A DNA stretch of 64,000 nt from Veillonella parvula (GTDB lineage: Bacteria > Bacillota > Negativicutes > Veillonellales > Veillonellaceae), in NCBI RefSeq assembly GCF_036456085.1, contig NZ_CP138632.1, positions 434,001 through 498,000 on the forward strand, given 5' to 3'. The position numbers and the translations under genes were made by a program. This document shows positions 47,191 to 55,650 of the stretch, one piece after another (the stretch's first letter is position 1; every line of letters begins with the position of its first letter). Under the pieces are notes generated by a model, which was not told the DNA's origin, did not search any database, and saw nothing but the letters and a program-made list of their open reading frames with translations.

Positions 47191-47520
47191 ATGAACTTTA
47201 TATATTATTTTGCTACTATATCCTTATTTTTAGCATTTGCCTATAGTGTAATTCAATATATCCGAAGATCTAATGAAGACATAAATGAAAAATATAGATT
47301 GATTAGTTTTGGCATATTTTTATTTGTAATGTTTACGGATTTAAAGTTCTTGGATACTATAAATAAAGAATTTAAATACCTAATTGAGTTTTTATTGCTA
47401 TCATTTAGTACATACCTGTTTTCACTAATTTATAAAAATAGTGACAATAAAAGGACTTATTACCTATTTTCTTTTTTTACAATATTGTTATTTTTAATGG
47501 CTATCTTATTCTCTATGTAA
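47191..47520 (+). CDS. Unknown small polytopic membrane protein
   Basis: A 109-aa, almost wholly hydrophobic protein with four predicted helices. It is rich in Phe, Leu, Tyr and Ile, with charged turns at YIRRSNEDINEKYR and KNSDNKRTYY. No family was recognised. The ribosome-binding signal is weak (GAGGAGTAATTAAATCA before ATG). Codon use is strongly AT-biased. It could be a small immunity-like membrane protein, but nothing in the sequence proves that. Confidence 0.6.
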   Translation: MNFIYYFATISLFLAFAYSVIQYIRRSNEDINEKYRLISFGIFLFVMFTDLKFLDTINKEFKYLIEFLLLSFSTYLFSLIYKNSDNKRTYYLFSFFTILLFLMAILFSM

Positions 47521-47641
47521 TTGAAAATTATATATATATATAATTGTAGTTATGTTTATTTTATGGATTGTATTGCATTAACTAAATTATGTTATTAGAA
47601 TACATTTTTTATGGCTAGAATATTTCCTCAGGGGGAAACGT

Positions 47642-48007
47642 GTGGAAAAACAAATAGTAAATATATTTTTACTTTTAAGTTTTAATTATTATATGATTAA
47701 ATCTTGGGGTACTCGGAAGGTTACAATTTTAACACTAATTGGCAACTATTTCTTAATCAGTATTTTAATAGAATCGTATTTTGGTTTGCCTAAATTCATT
47801 GAGGACTTTAATGCACTATTTATGCTTGGAATAGGTATGGTAGGTATTTATATCTTATGGCGTAAAAATAAAGCTGGAACACTAACGGAGTATGAAAAAA
47901 GAGGATGGATTCTGACTCGTACTTTCTTAGCATTATTTGTCTTAGCTGTATTAGTATTTGCTTTAATATTTATATTTATGGAGTATATTTATGGGATATA
48001 TATTTAG
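47642..48007 (+). CDS. Unknown small polytopic membrane protein
   Basis: A 121-aa protein with about four hydrophobic segments. The start is GTG at 47642 after CAGGGGGAAAC. The N-terminus (MEKQIVNIFLLLSFNYYMIK) lacks a cleavable signal, and a basic loop (WRKNKAGTLTEYEKRGW) lies between the third and fourth helices. No family was recognised. It differs in sequence from the 47191 product but is similar in size and topology. Confidence 0.6.
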   Translation: MEKQIVNIFLLLSFNYYMIKSWGTRKVTILTLIGNYFLISILIESYFGLPKFIEDFNALFMLGIGMVGIYILWRKNKAGTLTEYEKRGWILTRTFLALFVLAVLVFALIFIFMEYIYGIYI

Positions 48008-48042
48008 TGTAATAATATATTGAGTTCTAATCTGGAGATAAA

Positions 48043-48168
48043 ATAGTAGAAATATTACCTCTGAAAATAATTATAGTCTTCGTTATAGAGTTAGTAATTT
48101 TTGGATTGGTAAGTCTCCTGATTTTAGGTATTTTTATAGAAAAGAGATCTTTATACTTGAGCGATTAA
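48043..48168 (+). pseudogene. Short membrane-peptide frame with ATA in place of a start codon
   Basis: Forty-one codons open at an ATA placed 5 bases after TGGAG, a good ribosome-binding site, and end at TAA 48166-48168. The product would be one membrane helix (LKIIIVFVIELVIFGLVSLL) with a short charged tail (IEKRSLYLSD). ATA is a very poor start codon, so this is probably a gene inactivated by an ATG-to-ATA change, or chance. Confidence 0.3.
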
Positions 48169-48290
48169 ATAACTTGTAATATTAATCTTACAATAATGAT
48201 TATTTTAAGTTGATATTTTTTATATTTTATTTGATTAAAAATATTTTCTTATATTTTGATAGATAATAGTTAAAATTTTTGAGGATATTT

Positions 48291-48728
48291 ATGGATAAAA
48301 TACAAATTATAGAATCTGAATTAATTTCATTGCAGTATGCTGATGAACAAATGTTGGACTTTTTAGTTACTGATTTAGGTAATAGAGCTGTTTTAGTGGC
48401 AGAGACATTTTATCTAGAATTTAAGTATTGTACTCAAATTAATATAGATAATGATTTAATGAACACACTTTTTTTACCTAGATTTAAAACTGGTAAATCT
48501 AGTCTTTTTATTCAAGATATTTCTATAGAGACTAAAGACGTTCGATCAAGAGGTGTTATAAAAAATAGACATGTTGATAAAGGTTATGCTACAGCAGTAG
48601 GCTATGAGTTTACTATTAACTTTGCATTTATGGATATAGCTATCGATTGTTTAGATTTTAGCTTAGTGAAGAAAAAAGATTTAGAAAGAGATATTGATTC
48701 GTTGATACATTATAAAGAAATCGAGTAA
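48291..48728 (+). CDS. Unknown soluble protein
   Basis: A 145-aa protein without membrane segments or signal. It looks like a compact alpha/beta domain, with acidic and hydrophobic stretches such as LVAETFYLEFKYCTQINIDN and YEFTINFAFMDIAIDCLDFS. No family was recognised. ATG at 48291 lies 6 bases after GAGG; TTG at 48279 is possible but unlikely. It ends the island of small AT-rich genes, 71 bases before the promoter of the glyQS T-box leader. Cytoplasmic immunity proteins can look like this, but that is only a guess from context. Confidence 0.62.
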   Translation: MDKIQIIESELISLQYADEQMLDFLVTDLGNRAVLVAETFYLEFKYCTQINIDNDLMNTLFLPRFKTGKSSLFIQDISIETKDVRSRGVIKNRHVDKGYATAVGYEFTINFAFMDIAIDCLDFSLVKKKDLERDIDSLIHYKEIE

Positions 48729-48799
48729 TAGAATGTTAATCATTAGTTTTATTAATAATCTTTGATTTCATTCTTATATAGTTGATATATTTACTTGTG

Positions 48800-48829
48800 T
48801 TGACATTCATCCCTCTGTATTGCTACAAT
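48800..48829 (+). promoter_or_regulatory. Promoter of the glyQS T-box transcript
   Basis: TTGACA at 48800-48805 and TACAAT at 48824-48829 with an 18-base spacer; transcription should start near 48836. Confidence 0.75.
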
Positions 48830-48835
48830 ATTGTC

Positions 48836-49046
48836 TATAATATATGCGATGAAGCAGAGTAGTAAACCTCTCTAGCGAGTGAGGATGGTGTAAGCTCACA
48901 TTTGGTTGAAGGCGCTGTAGAGCATTGGCAGGAACGCAGGTATCTGTTAGTAAAGGCCAACATAGAAAAAAGAGGGCGCAAGCCAAATAGGGTGGAACCG
49001 CGGGTATACTCGTCCCTGTAACGTTTTTCGTTACAGGGACTTTTTT
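48836..49046 (+). promoter_or_regulatory. T-box riboswitch leader of glyQS
   Basis: TGGAACCGCGGG at 48993-49004 is the T-box sequence that binds the acceptor end of uncharged tRNA. It is followed by a strong terminator: GTCCCTGTAACG and CGTTACAGGGAC around a 5-base loop, then TTTTTT (49012-49046). The leader also has the GAGTAGTA stretch common in Stem I. GGC triplets at 48911 and 48927 are candidate glycine specifiers; the fold was not computed. Uncharged tRNA(Gly) should allow read-through into glyQ. Confidence 0.9.
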
Positions 49047-49098
49047 GTTTGTAACGAAATGGTTGATTTTATGTCGGTTGTGTAAAGTGGAGGCAGCA

Positions 49099-49974
49099 AT
49101 GACATTTCAAGAGATTATTTTAAATCTACAAAAATTCTGGAGCGATCAAGGTTGTATCGTTCAAAATCCATATGACATCGAAAAGGGCGCAGGCACAATG
49201 AACCCTGCTACATTCTTGCATGCTATTGGTCCTGAACCATGGGCTGTATGTTATGTAGAGCCTTCTCGTCGTCCAGCAGACGGTCGTTATGGTGATAACC
49301 CTAATCGTTTGTTCCAACATCATCAATTCCAAGTTATCGTGAAACCATCTCCAGATAATATCCAAGAATTGTACTTACAATCCTTGGCAACTCTTGGTAT
49401 TCATGCTGAAGATCACGATATCCGTTTCGTAGAGGATAACTGGGAATCTCCAACATTGGGCGCTTGGGGCCTTGGTTGGGAAGTATGGCTCGATGGTATG
49501 GAAGTAACTCAATTCACATATTTCCAACAAGTTGGTTCCATCGACTGTAAACCAGTTTCCGTAGAAATTACATACGGTTTAGAACGTTTGGCTATGTACA
49601 TTCAAGGCGTAGAAAACGTATATGACCTTAAATGGAATGAAAACGTTACATACGGTGACGTTTGGCATGCTAACGAAGTTGAACAGTCTGTTTACAACTT
49701 TGAATTAGCTGATACAGATATGCTCTTTAAATTGTTTGATATGTACGAAGCAGAAGCAAAACGCGTTTGTGAAGCAGGTTATGTATTACCAGCTTATGAC
49801 TATGTATTGAAATGTTCCCACACATTCAACTTGCTTGATTCCCGTGGTGCTATTTCCATCAGCGAACGTACTGCTTTCATCGGCCGCGTACGTGCATTGG
49901 CTCGTATTTGTGCACAACAATACCTTGCTAAACGCGAAGAATTAGGTTTCCCACTTTTGAAAGGAGATAAATAA
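49099..49974 (+). CDS. glyQ: Glycyl-tRNA synthetase alpha subunit
   Basis: The catalytic alpha subunit of the bacterial alpha2-beta2 glycyl-tRNA synthetase, a class II enzyme. Family signatures are [39 protein letters not shown] and [20 protein letters not shown]. The frame continues upstream, but ATG at 49099 follows GTGGAGG and gives 291 residues, the usual size. A T-box leader controls it, and glyS starts one base after its stop. Confidence 0.96.
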   Translation: MTFQEIILNLQKFWSDQGCIVQNPYDIEKGAGTMNPATFLHAIGPEPWAVCYVEPSRRPADGRYGDNPNRLFQHHQFQVIVKPSPDNIQELYLQSLATLGIHAEDHDIRFVEDNWESPTLGAWGLGWEVWLDGMEVTQFTYFQQVGSIDCKPVSVEITYGLERLAMYIQGVENVYDLKWNENVTYGDVWHANEVEQSVYNFELADTDMLFKLFDMYEAEAKRVCEAGYVLPAYDYVLKCSHTFNLLDSRGAISISERTAFIGRVRALARICAQQYLAKREELGFPLLKGDK

Positions 49975-49975
49975 G

Positions 49976-52027
49976 ATGGCAAAAGATTTATTATTTGAAA
50001 TCGGTGCAGAAGAAATTCCTGCCGGCTTTATGCCAAATATCTTAGGTCAATTGAAACAATTGGCTGAAACAAAATTAAATGATGCCCATCTTCCTTTTGA
50101 AAGCATCGCAACATACGGCACACCACGTCGTTTGGCTCTTATCGTGAAAGGTCTTGCTGATACATCTGCTGAAATCAGCGAACGTCATAAAGGTCCTTCT
50201 GCATCCATCGCCTATGATGCTGATGGCAATGCAACAAAAGCAGCTATCGGCTTTGCTCGTGGTAAAGGTCTTGATGTAGCTGATCTCGTTGTAGAAGACG
50301 GCTATATTTACGCTGAAACTAAAACTGCAGGCGTACCTGCAAAAGATATCGTCACAGACATGTTGCCACAATTGATTACAGGTCTTAACTTCCCTAAATC
50401 CATGCATTGGGGTAATTTAGATGCTAAGTTCGTACGTCCTGTACGTTGGCTTGTAGCTTTACTTGATGAAGAAGTAATTCCTGTAGAATTTGCTACTGTT
50501 AAATCTGGTAATGTAACACGTGGTCATCGATTCTTAGGTGCTGATGAAATCACTATCAAAAATGCATCATCCTATGTAGACACATTAAAAGAAAACTTTG
50601 TTATGGTTGATCAAGACGCACGTCGTGAATTGATTTCCAAACAATTACATGACATTGCAGCTTCTAAAAATGCATCCATCGTTTGGGATGATGATTTGTT
50701 AGAAGAAATTAACTATCTTGTTGAATGGCCTACAGCATTGTGTGGTGGATTCGAAGAATCCTACTTGGCACTTCCAGATGCAGCCATCATTACACCTATG
50801 AAAGACCATCAACGCTACTTCCCATTGGTTGACCAAGACGGCAAATTGTTGCCAATGTTCTTAACAGTTCGTAACGGCTCCGATCATTCTATCGAAGTGG
50901 TTCAAGCTGGTAATGAACGTGTATTGCGTGCACGTCTTGATGATGCTAAATTTTTCTTTAACGAAGACCGCAAGAAACCTCTTATCGACCGTCAAGATGG
51001 TTTAACTAAAATTGTATTCCAAGAAGGTCTTGGTAACTTAGCGGATAAAACTGAACGTTTACTTAAATTGGGCCGTGTATTTGGTGAAGAATGTGGTTTA
51101 CATGAAGATGCAGCTGTTGTGTTAGAACGTGCTACAGAGCTCGCTAAAACTGACCTTACAACAGGTATGGTTACAGAGTTCACTGAATTACAAGGTGTAA
51201 TGGGTAAAGAATACGCTTTACTTGATGGTGAATCTCCTGAAGTAGCAGAAGCTATTTTCGAACAATATTTACCACGTTTTGCAGGTGATGTATTGCCTCA
51301 AACTGAAGCAGGTAAAGTATTGTCCATTATCGATAAAGTAGATAACATCGTTGCTACTTTCAGCCGTGGTTTAATTCCTACAGGCTCTCAAGATCCATAT
51401 GCATTGCGTCGTCAAACTATTGGTATATTGAACATCTTACTTGGTAGTGAGTGGAATATCAGCTTGCGTCCAATTTTCAAAGCATCTATGGAATTACTTA
51501 ATGTGCCAGCTGAAAAACAAGACGAATTGCTTGGTCAAGTAGAAGAATTCTTCACACTTCGTTTGAAAAATATCTTCCTTGATCGCGAAGTTCCTCATCA
51601 TGTAATTGACTTGTTGTTGTCCAACAACGAATTGTCCGTTGCTGATGCTGAAGGTCTTGTAAATGCATTGTTAGCTAACCGCATCGATGAAAACGTTGAA
51701 CTTGTTCAAGCTTATACTCGTATGTACAATCTTGTAAAAGATGTGGAATATACTGGTGTTAATAGCGATTTGTTGAAAGAAGATGCTGAAAAAGCATTGT
51801 TTGAAGCTGCTACTAAAGCATCTGAAGCGAGTAGTGCTGCTTGGGAAGCTGGCGATTATGATGCAGTTGTGGCAGTTCCAGCTACTTTAGTTCCAGCCAT
51901 CAACAAATTCTTTGAAGATGTAATGGTTATGGATAAAGATGAAGCAATTAAAGCTAACCGTTTACAACTCGTTCGTTTAGCATACAGTGTAATGGCCATT
52001 ATCGGCGATATTAGCGCATTAAAATAA
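49976..52027 (+). CDS. glyS: Glycyl-tRNA synthetase beta subunit
   Basis: The beta subunit binds tRNA(Gly) through its HD-like and anticodon-binding domains. The N-terminus LLFEIGAEEIPAGFMPNIL is characteristic, as are GTPRRLAL and the later GSQDPYALRRQTIGI. At 683 aa it has normal length. Ribosome-binding site AAAGGAGAT lies inside the end of glyQ, so the subunits are made in step. A terminator follows at 52072. Confidence 0.96.
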   Translation: MAKDLLFEIGAEEIPAGFMPNILGQLKQLAETKLNDAHLPFESIATYGTPRRLALIVKGLADTSAEISERHKGPSASIAYDADGNATKAAIGFARGKGLDVADLVVEDGYIYAETKTAGVPAKDIVTDMLPQLITGLNFPKSMHWGNLDAKFVRPVRWLVALLDEEVIPVEFATVKSGNVTRGHRFLGADEITIKNASSYVDTLKENFVMVDQDARRELISKQLHDIAASKNASIVWDDDLLEEINYLVEWPTALCGGFEESYLALPDAAIITPMKDHQRYFPLVDQDGKLLPMFLTVRNGSDHSIEVVQAGNERVLRARLDDAKFFFNEDRKKPLIDRQDGLTKIVFQEGLGNLADKTERLLKLGRVFGEECGLHEDAAVVLERATELAKTDLTTGMVTEFTELQGVMGKEYALLDGESPEVAEAIFEQYLPRFAGDVLPQTEAGKVLSIIDKVDNIVATFSRGLIPTGSQDPYALRRQTIGILNILLGSEWNISLRPIFKASMELLNVPAEKQDELLGQVEEFFTLRLKNIFLDREVPHHVIDLLLSNNELSVADAEGLVNALLANRIDENVELVQAYTRMYNLVKDVEYTGVNSDLLKEDAEKALFEAATKASEASSAAWEAGDYDAVVAVPATLVPAINKFFEDVMVMDKDEAIKANRLQLVRLAYSVMAIIGDISALK

Positions 52028-52071
52028 CATATTTCAGTAAAAGTTAAATTTTTTACAATGATATACAGGAG

Positions 52072-52098
52072 AAGAGGTACCGTGCGTACCTCTTTTTT
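52072..52098 (+). terminator. Terminator after glyS
   Basis: AAGAGGTAC and GTACCTCTT form a 9-base perfect stem with a 4-base loop, followed by a T run. Confidence 0.9.
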
Positions 52099-52187
52099 GC
52101 TTTTACGAAGAATATGCAAATTTTATGCAGGATTTTTAGAGACTATGGAGAATACTTTATAATATACAAAGTTGTATGAGGAGATAG

Positions 52188-52580
52188 ATGATTATGAATC
52201 ATGATGAATTATATAAAGCCTTATGTAAGGTGCCAAGCGGCAAAGAAAAGTCTCGTGATAGAATTATTATTGAATTATATATGCGTTCTCAAGGAGCATC
52301 ACAGAAGCAGTTAGTAGATGCTCTAAATATGCGTCCCGCTACTGTGTCGGAGCAGACAGATATTCTCATTGAATTGGGATATGTTACAAAACATATTGAT
52401 TATATGGATAAACGTATATCTGTAGTTACTTTAACATATGAGGGGAAACGGTTAGGCAAAACTCTTTTACATACATATAACGAATTTCTTAATGTAATGT
52501 TCTCTGATTTATCGGATGAAGAACAGGAGAATTTATACCGCTTATTAGGTAAGTTAAAACGACCAATTATGCGTAAATAA
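52188..52580 (+). CDS. MarR-family transcriptional regulator
   Basis: A 130-aa winged helix-turn-helix protein. The DNA-recognition part is GASQKQLVDALNMRPATVSE, followed by the wing (KHIDYMDKRISVVTLTYEGK), which matches the MarR pattern of a conserved D-R and T-x-x-G. Helices at both ends would form the dimer interface. The ligand and targets are unknown. ATG at 52188 or 52194 could serve as start, both behind GAGGAGAT. It is alone, with an upstream TATAAT-type box near 52158 and its stop ahead of the rplS promoter, so autoregulation is possible. Confidence 0.85.
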   Translation: MIMNHDELYKALCKVPSGKEKSRDRIIIELYMRSQGASQKQLVDALNMRPATVSEQTDILIELGYVTKHIDYMDKRISVVTLTYEGKRLGKTLLHTYNEFLNVMFSDLSDEEQENLYRLLGKLKRPIMRK

Positions 52581-52620
52581 TACGTAAATATTTGGATTAT
52601 TAAAATAATATAGAAAATAC

Positions 52621-52722
52621 TTGCTAACAGTACGTGATTTATGATACTATATTGCTGTTAATTTGAGACAGTCCGCTGCCTATAAGGTGTAGGTATTGAA
52701 TGTCTGCAAACAGGAGGAAACA
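52621..52722 (+). promoter_or_regulatory. Promoter and leader of rplS (possible L19 leader)
   Basis: TTGCTA at 52621-52626 and the extended -10 TGATACTAT (TACTAT at 52645-52650) form a promoter. The ~60-base leader carries CCGCTGCC, AAGGTGTAGG and TGTCTGCAAACAGGAGG, which could be the conserved L19 ribosomal-protein leader of Firmicutes. That identification is from memory of the family and was not folded. Confidence 0.45.
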
Positions 52723-53064
52723 ATGAACATTATTAACGTACTTGAACAAGAACAACTTCGTACAGACATCCCTACTTTCCGCGCTGGTGACACAGTTCGC
52801 GTACACGTAAAAGTAGTGGAAGGTACTCGTGAACGTATCCAAGTGTTCGAAGGTTTGGTAATCAAACGTCAAAACGGTGGCGTACGTGAAACTTTTACAG
52901 TTCGTCGTATTGCATCCGGTGTAGGTGTAGAACGTACATTCCCACTTCACAGCCCACGTTTAGCTAAAATCGAAGTTATGCGTCGTGGTGTTGTTCGTCG
53001 TGCTAAATTGTACTACTTACGTAACCTTACTGGTAAAGCTGCTCGTATTCGCGAAAAACGCTAA
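52723..53064 (+). CDS. rplS: 50S ribosomal protein L19
   Basis: A large-subunit ribosomal protein near the 30S-50S interface. The sequence is highly typical: [51 protein letters not shown] and SPRLAKIEV, with a basic tail. ATG at 52723 behind CAGGAGGAAA gives 113 aa; an upstream ATG at 52696 is in the leader. It has a strong terminator directly behind it and is followed by rbgA, a usual neighbour. Confidence 0.97.
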   Translation: MNIINVLEQEQLRTDIPTFRAGDTVRVHVKVVEGTRERIQVFEGLVIKRQNGGVRETFTVRRIASGVGVERTFPLHSPRLAKIEVMRRGVVRRAKLYYLRNLTGKAARIREKR

Positions 53065-53071
53065 TGTTCAT

Positions 53072-53100
53072 AAAAGGCTGCCGTTGGCAGCCTTTTATTT
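53072..53100 (+). terminator. Terminator after rplS
   Basis: AAAAGGCTGCC and GGCAGCCTTTT form an 11-base stem with a 3-base loop, followed by ATTTTTG. Confidence 0.92.
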
Positions 53101-53248
53101 TTGCTAAGATTAGATATGAATAGTTCTATTTTATTATTCTATGAATTAAAGAGTTATAATAGAGGAATATAGAGCTGTAAAAAGATAAATATAAAATATA
53201 CTAAGTATCTCTATGAGATGTATATAAAGTATGTAGAAAGGATATAAA

Positions 53249-54154
53249 ATGGCAGATTCACCTATCGTACATTGGTTCCCTGGGCATATGGCGAAAGCTA
53301 CTCGTATGATTACAGAGTACATCAAGAAGGTAGATGTTGTTATCGAGTTATTAGATGCGCGTATTCCTCGCTCTAGTGCGAATCCTGTAATCCTTGAACT
53401 CGTTGGTCAAAAACCACATATTGTACTGTTAAATAAAGTTGACTTAGCTGATCCTAAATCCACAAAGGAATGGACTGAATTCTTTACTAAACAAGGCATT
53501 ACAGTATTGGCTATCGATTCTAAATCTGGCAAAGGCAATAAAAAATTATTATCTACCATAGAACGTCTAAGTAAACCTATCATTGATCGTTGGGTAGCGA
53601 AAGGTATTCGCAGTCGTTCTGTTAGGACTATCATCTTAGGCATTCCTAATGTTGGTAAATCTACATTGATTAACTCTTTAGCTGGTTCTGCTGCAACGCG
53701 TACAGCTAATAAGGCAGGTCATACACGTGGTCAACAGTGGGTTAAAATCGGTAAAAATCTTGAATTGCTTGATACACCAGGTGTATTATGGCCAAAATTA
53801 GAGGACCAACGTGCAGCGGCTCGCCTCGCTATGACAGGTGCCATTTCCGATGATGTTTATGATTTAGAGCATGTTATAAAACAGCTATTAAATTACTTAT
53901 TGACGAACACGCCAAATATTTTGGTAGAGCGTTATAAATTAAAGGAAGAAGAGATGACCGATGTTGATACGATTCTTGAAAGCATCGGGCGTCGTCGAGG
54001 TTGTCTTGTAAGTGGTGGCATTGTAGATTTTGACAAGGCTCGCCGTATTATCTTGCAAGACTACCGCAATACTAAGTTAGGTACAATTACTCTCGATCAA
54101 GTTGATGAAGAACCGTACTACCCTGCAGATGGTGAGGAGAGTCATAATGGATAA
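53249..54154 (+). CDS. rbgA: Ribosome biogenesis GTPase RbgA (YlqF)
   Basis: A circularly permuted GTPase for late assembly of the 50S subunit. The permuted order is visible: G4 LLNKVDLAD comes first, G5 region IDSKSGKG next, then G1 [14 protein letters not shown] and G3 DTPGVLWPK. The N-terminus IVHWFPGHMAKATRMI is the family signature, and a C-terminal RNA-binding ANTAR-like helical region follows. At 301 aa the length is normal. It overlaps rnhB by 8 bases, the standard ylqF-rnhB pair. Confidence 0.95.
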   Translation: MADSPIVHWFPGHMAKATRMITEYIKKVDVVIELLDARIPRSSANPVILELVGQKPHIVLLNKVDLADPKSTKEWTEFFTKQGITVLAIDSKSGKGNKKLLSTIERLSKPIIDRWVAKGIRSRSVRTIILGIPNVGKSTLINSLAGSAATRTANKAGHTRGQQWVKIGKNLELLDTPGVLWPKLEDQRAAARLAMTGAISDDVYDLEHVIKQLLNYLLTNTPNILVERYKLKEEEMTDVDTILESIGRRRGCLVSGGIVDFDKARRIILQDYRNTKLGTITLDQVDEEPYYPADGEESHNG

Positions 54155-54944
54155 GGATGTATTTTCTAAGTTAAAAGTAGCAGATATTAAAGCTCTCTTT
54201 GAAACTGAACAAGCCTTAGAGATTTTGTCTTTTGCTCAAGAGGATACTCGTAGTTCTGTACAGAAATTGGCTGCTTCTTATATTAAGCGTCAAGAAAAAG
54301 AGTTAAAAGAACAGCAACGTCTTATGGGTATGTATGACTATGAAGGCATGTTCTATGATCAAGGTATCTATCATGTGGCTGGTGTTGATGAAGTGGGGCG
54401 TGGTCCTATTGCGGGGCCTGTCACGGTAGCTGCTGTTATCTTGCCACCTATGACATTAATTCCAGGCCTTAATGACTCTAAAAAACTAACCGAAGAAAAG
54501 CGTGAAGCGCTCTATGATATCATCATGGACGAAGCCGTTGCTGTTAGCTGTATTTCCTACGGCCCAGAAAAGATTGATGAACTCAATATTTATGAAGCAA
54601 CGCGACAAGCGATGTATGAGGCTATTCGTACGCTCAGCGTACCAGCTGAAGCAGTAGTAGCCGATGCTATGAAATTGCCTGATTTGAGGATTCCCGTTGA
54701 ATCCATCATTAAAGGTGATAGCAAAAGCGCTAATATTGCTGCTGCATCCATCATTGCAAAGGTTACGCGAGATCGATATATGAAGAGTCTTGATGATGAG
54801 TTCCCTGGCTATGGCTTTGGTATTCATAAAGGTTACTATACGGAATTACATAAAGAAGCTATCGAGCAACAAGGGGTAACACCACTACATCGAAAGAGCT
54901 TTGAACCTATTAAATCTATCGTTCGTTGGGTTAAACCTGAGTAA
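54147..54944 (+). CDS. rnhB: Ribonuclease HII
   Basis: Cleaves RNA in RNA-DNA hybrids and single ribonucleotides in DNA. The catalytic core begins near residue 75 with VAGVDEVGRGPIAGPV (Asp and Glu of the active site); PGLNDSKKLTEEKRE, VVADAMKLPD and IKGDSKSANIAAASIIAKV follow. The ~70-residue N-terminal extension is common in Firmicute RNase HII. ATG at 54147 behind GAGGAGA gives 265 aa and overlaps the end of rbgA. Confidence 0.95.
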   Translation: MDKDVFSKLKVADIKALFETEQALEILSFAQEDTRSSVQKLAASYIKRQEKELKEQQRLMGMYDYEGMFYDQGIYHVAGVDEVGRGPIAGPVTVAAVILPPMTLIPGLNDSKKLTEEKREALYDIIMDEAVAVSCISYGPEKIDELNIYEATRQAMYEAIRTLSVPAEAVVADAMKLPDLRIPVESIIKGDSKSANIAAASIIAKVTRDRYMKSLDDEFPGYGFGIHKGYYTELHKEAIEQQGVTPLHRKSFEPIKSIVRWVKPE

Positions 54945-55066
54945 TTTCTAAGTATTTATTATGGATAATAAATTTATTTTATAATTAGACTATCAAGTTA
55001 AGTCCTATAGTTGTATTAGTTTTATTCGTATTATCACATTATAAATTGCATATAGTTCATAACTGT

Positions 55067-55115
55067 AAAGAGGTTCCTAATAGTCACCTATGTGACTATT
55101 AGGAACCTCTTTTGT
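55067..55115 (+). terminator. Terminator after rnhB
   Basis: A 21-base perfect inverted repeat (55067-55087 with 55092-55112, arms starting AAAGAGGTTCC) has a 4-base loop and ends in TTTTG. It is the longest perfect hairpin I noticed in the window. Confidence 0.85.
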
Positions 55116-55239
55116 ATTTACTTTTACATCTTACGTATCTTACTCTACAAGTAAGTATTACCTGTTGAAAGATTAATATAGTGTAGATATTAAAATTCTA
55201 TGAGTTATTGTTGCAGATACACCTTATTAGGAGGTATAT

Positions 55240-55638
55240 ATGAAAACGATTAGTACTGGTAAAGCATTTAATGAACTCGATTCAAAAGAACTGGGCAAAT
55301 GGGGAGAACGAGTAGCCACTAACTATATTGAAAAAATAGGACTTACAGTAGTAGATACAAATTATCGAACGCGGTTAGGAGAAATTGACATCATTGCTAA
55401 ACGTGATTTAGTCTATCATTTTATTGAAATTAAAGCTCGCCGAGGTATGCAACATGGACTAGCACGTGAGGCAGTTACCAAGAAAAAACAAAAGCATATT
55501 AAACGAGCTGCCATGTTGTTTCTATATGATCTAAATCAAAAAAAGCGCCGTTGGAAGGAAATATCCTTTGATGTAATAGAGGTGTATTTACACGAAGACT
55601 TTCAAAGTTCTATTCATTATTTACCACAGTGCTTTTAG
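55240..55638 (+). CDS. UPF0102 (YraN) family endonuclease-like protein
   Basis: A 132-aa protein with the restriction-endonuclease-like fold of the YraN family. Visible are GKWGERVATNYIEK, the catalytic-type motif NYRTRLGEIDIIAK and FIEIKARRG, then TKKKQKHIKRAAMLFL. The biological role is uncertain; a Holliday-junction or repair function has been proposed for the fold. The start follows TTAGGAGGT. It lies 12 bases before comM and about 1.8 kb before dprA, as in many genomes, which links it to DNA uptake or recombination by context. Confidence 0.9.
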   Translation: MKTISTGKAFNELDSKELGKWGERVATNYIEKIGLTVVDTNYRTRLGEIDIIAKRDLVYHFIEIKARRGMQHGLAREAVTKKKQKHIKRAAMLFLYDLNQKKRRWKEISFDVIEVYLHEDFQSSIHYLPQCF

Positions 55639-55650
55639 TGAGGTCAGTTT

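Noticed and set aside
46000-48800. CRISPR array or tandem repeats in the AT-rich region
   Set aside because: Repeated words here are short A/T runs without regular spacing or conserved unit length.
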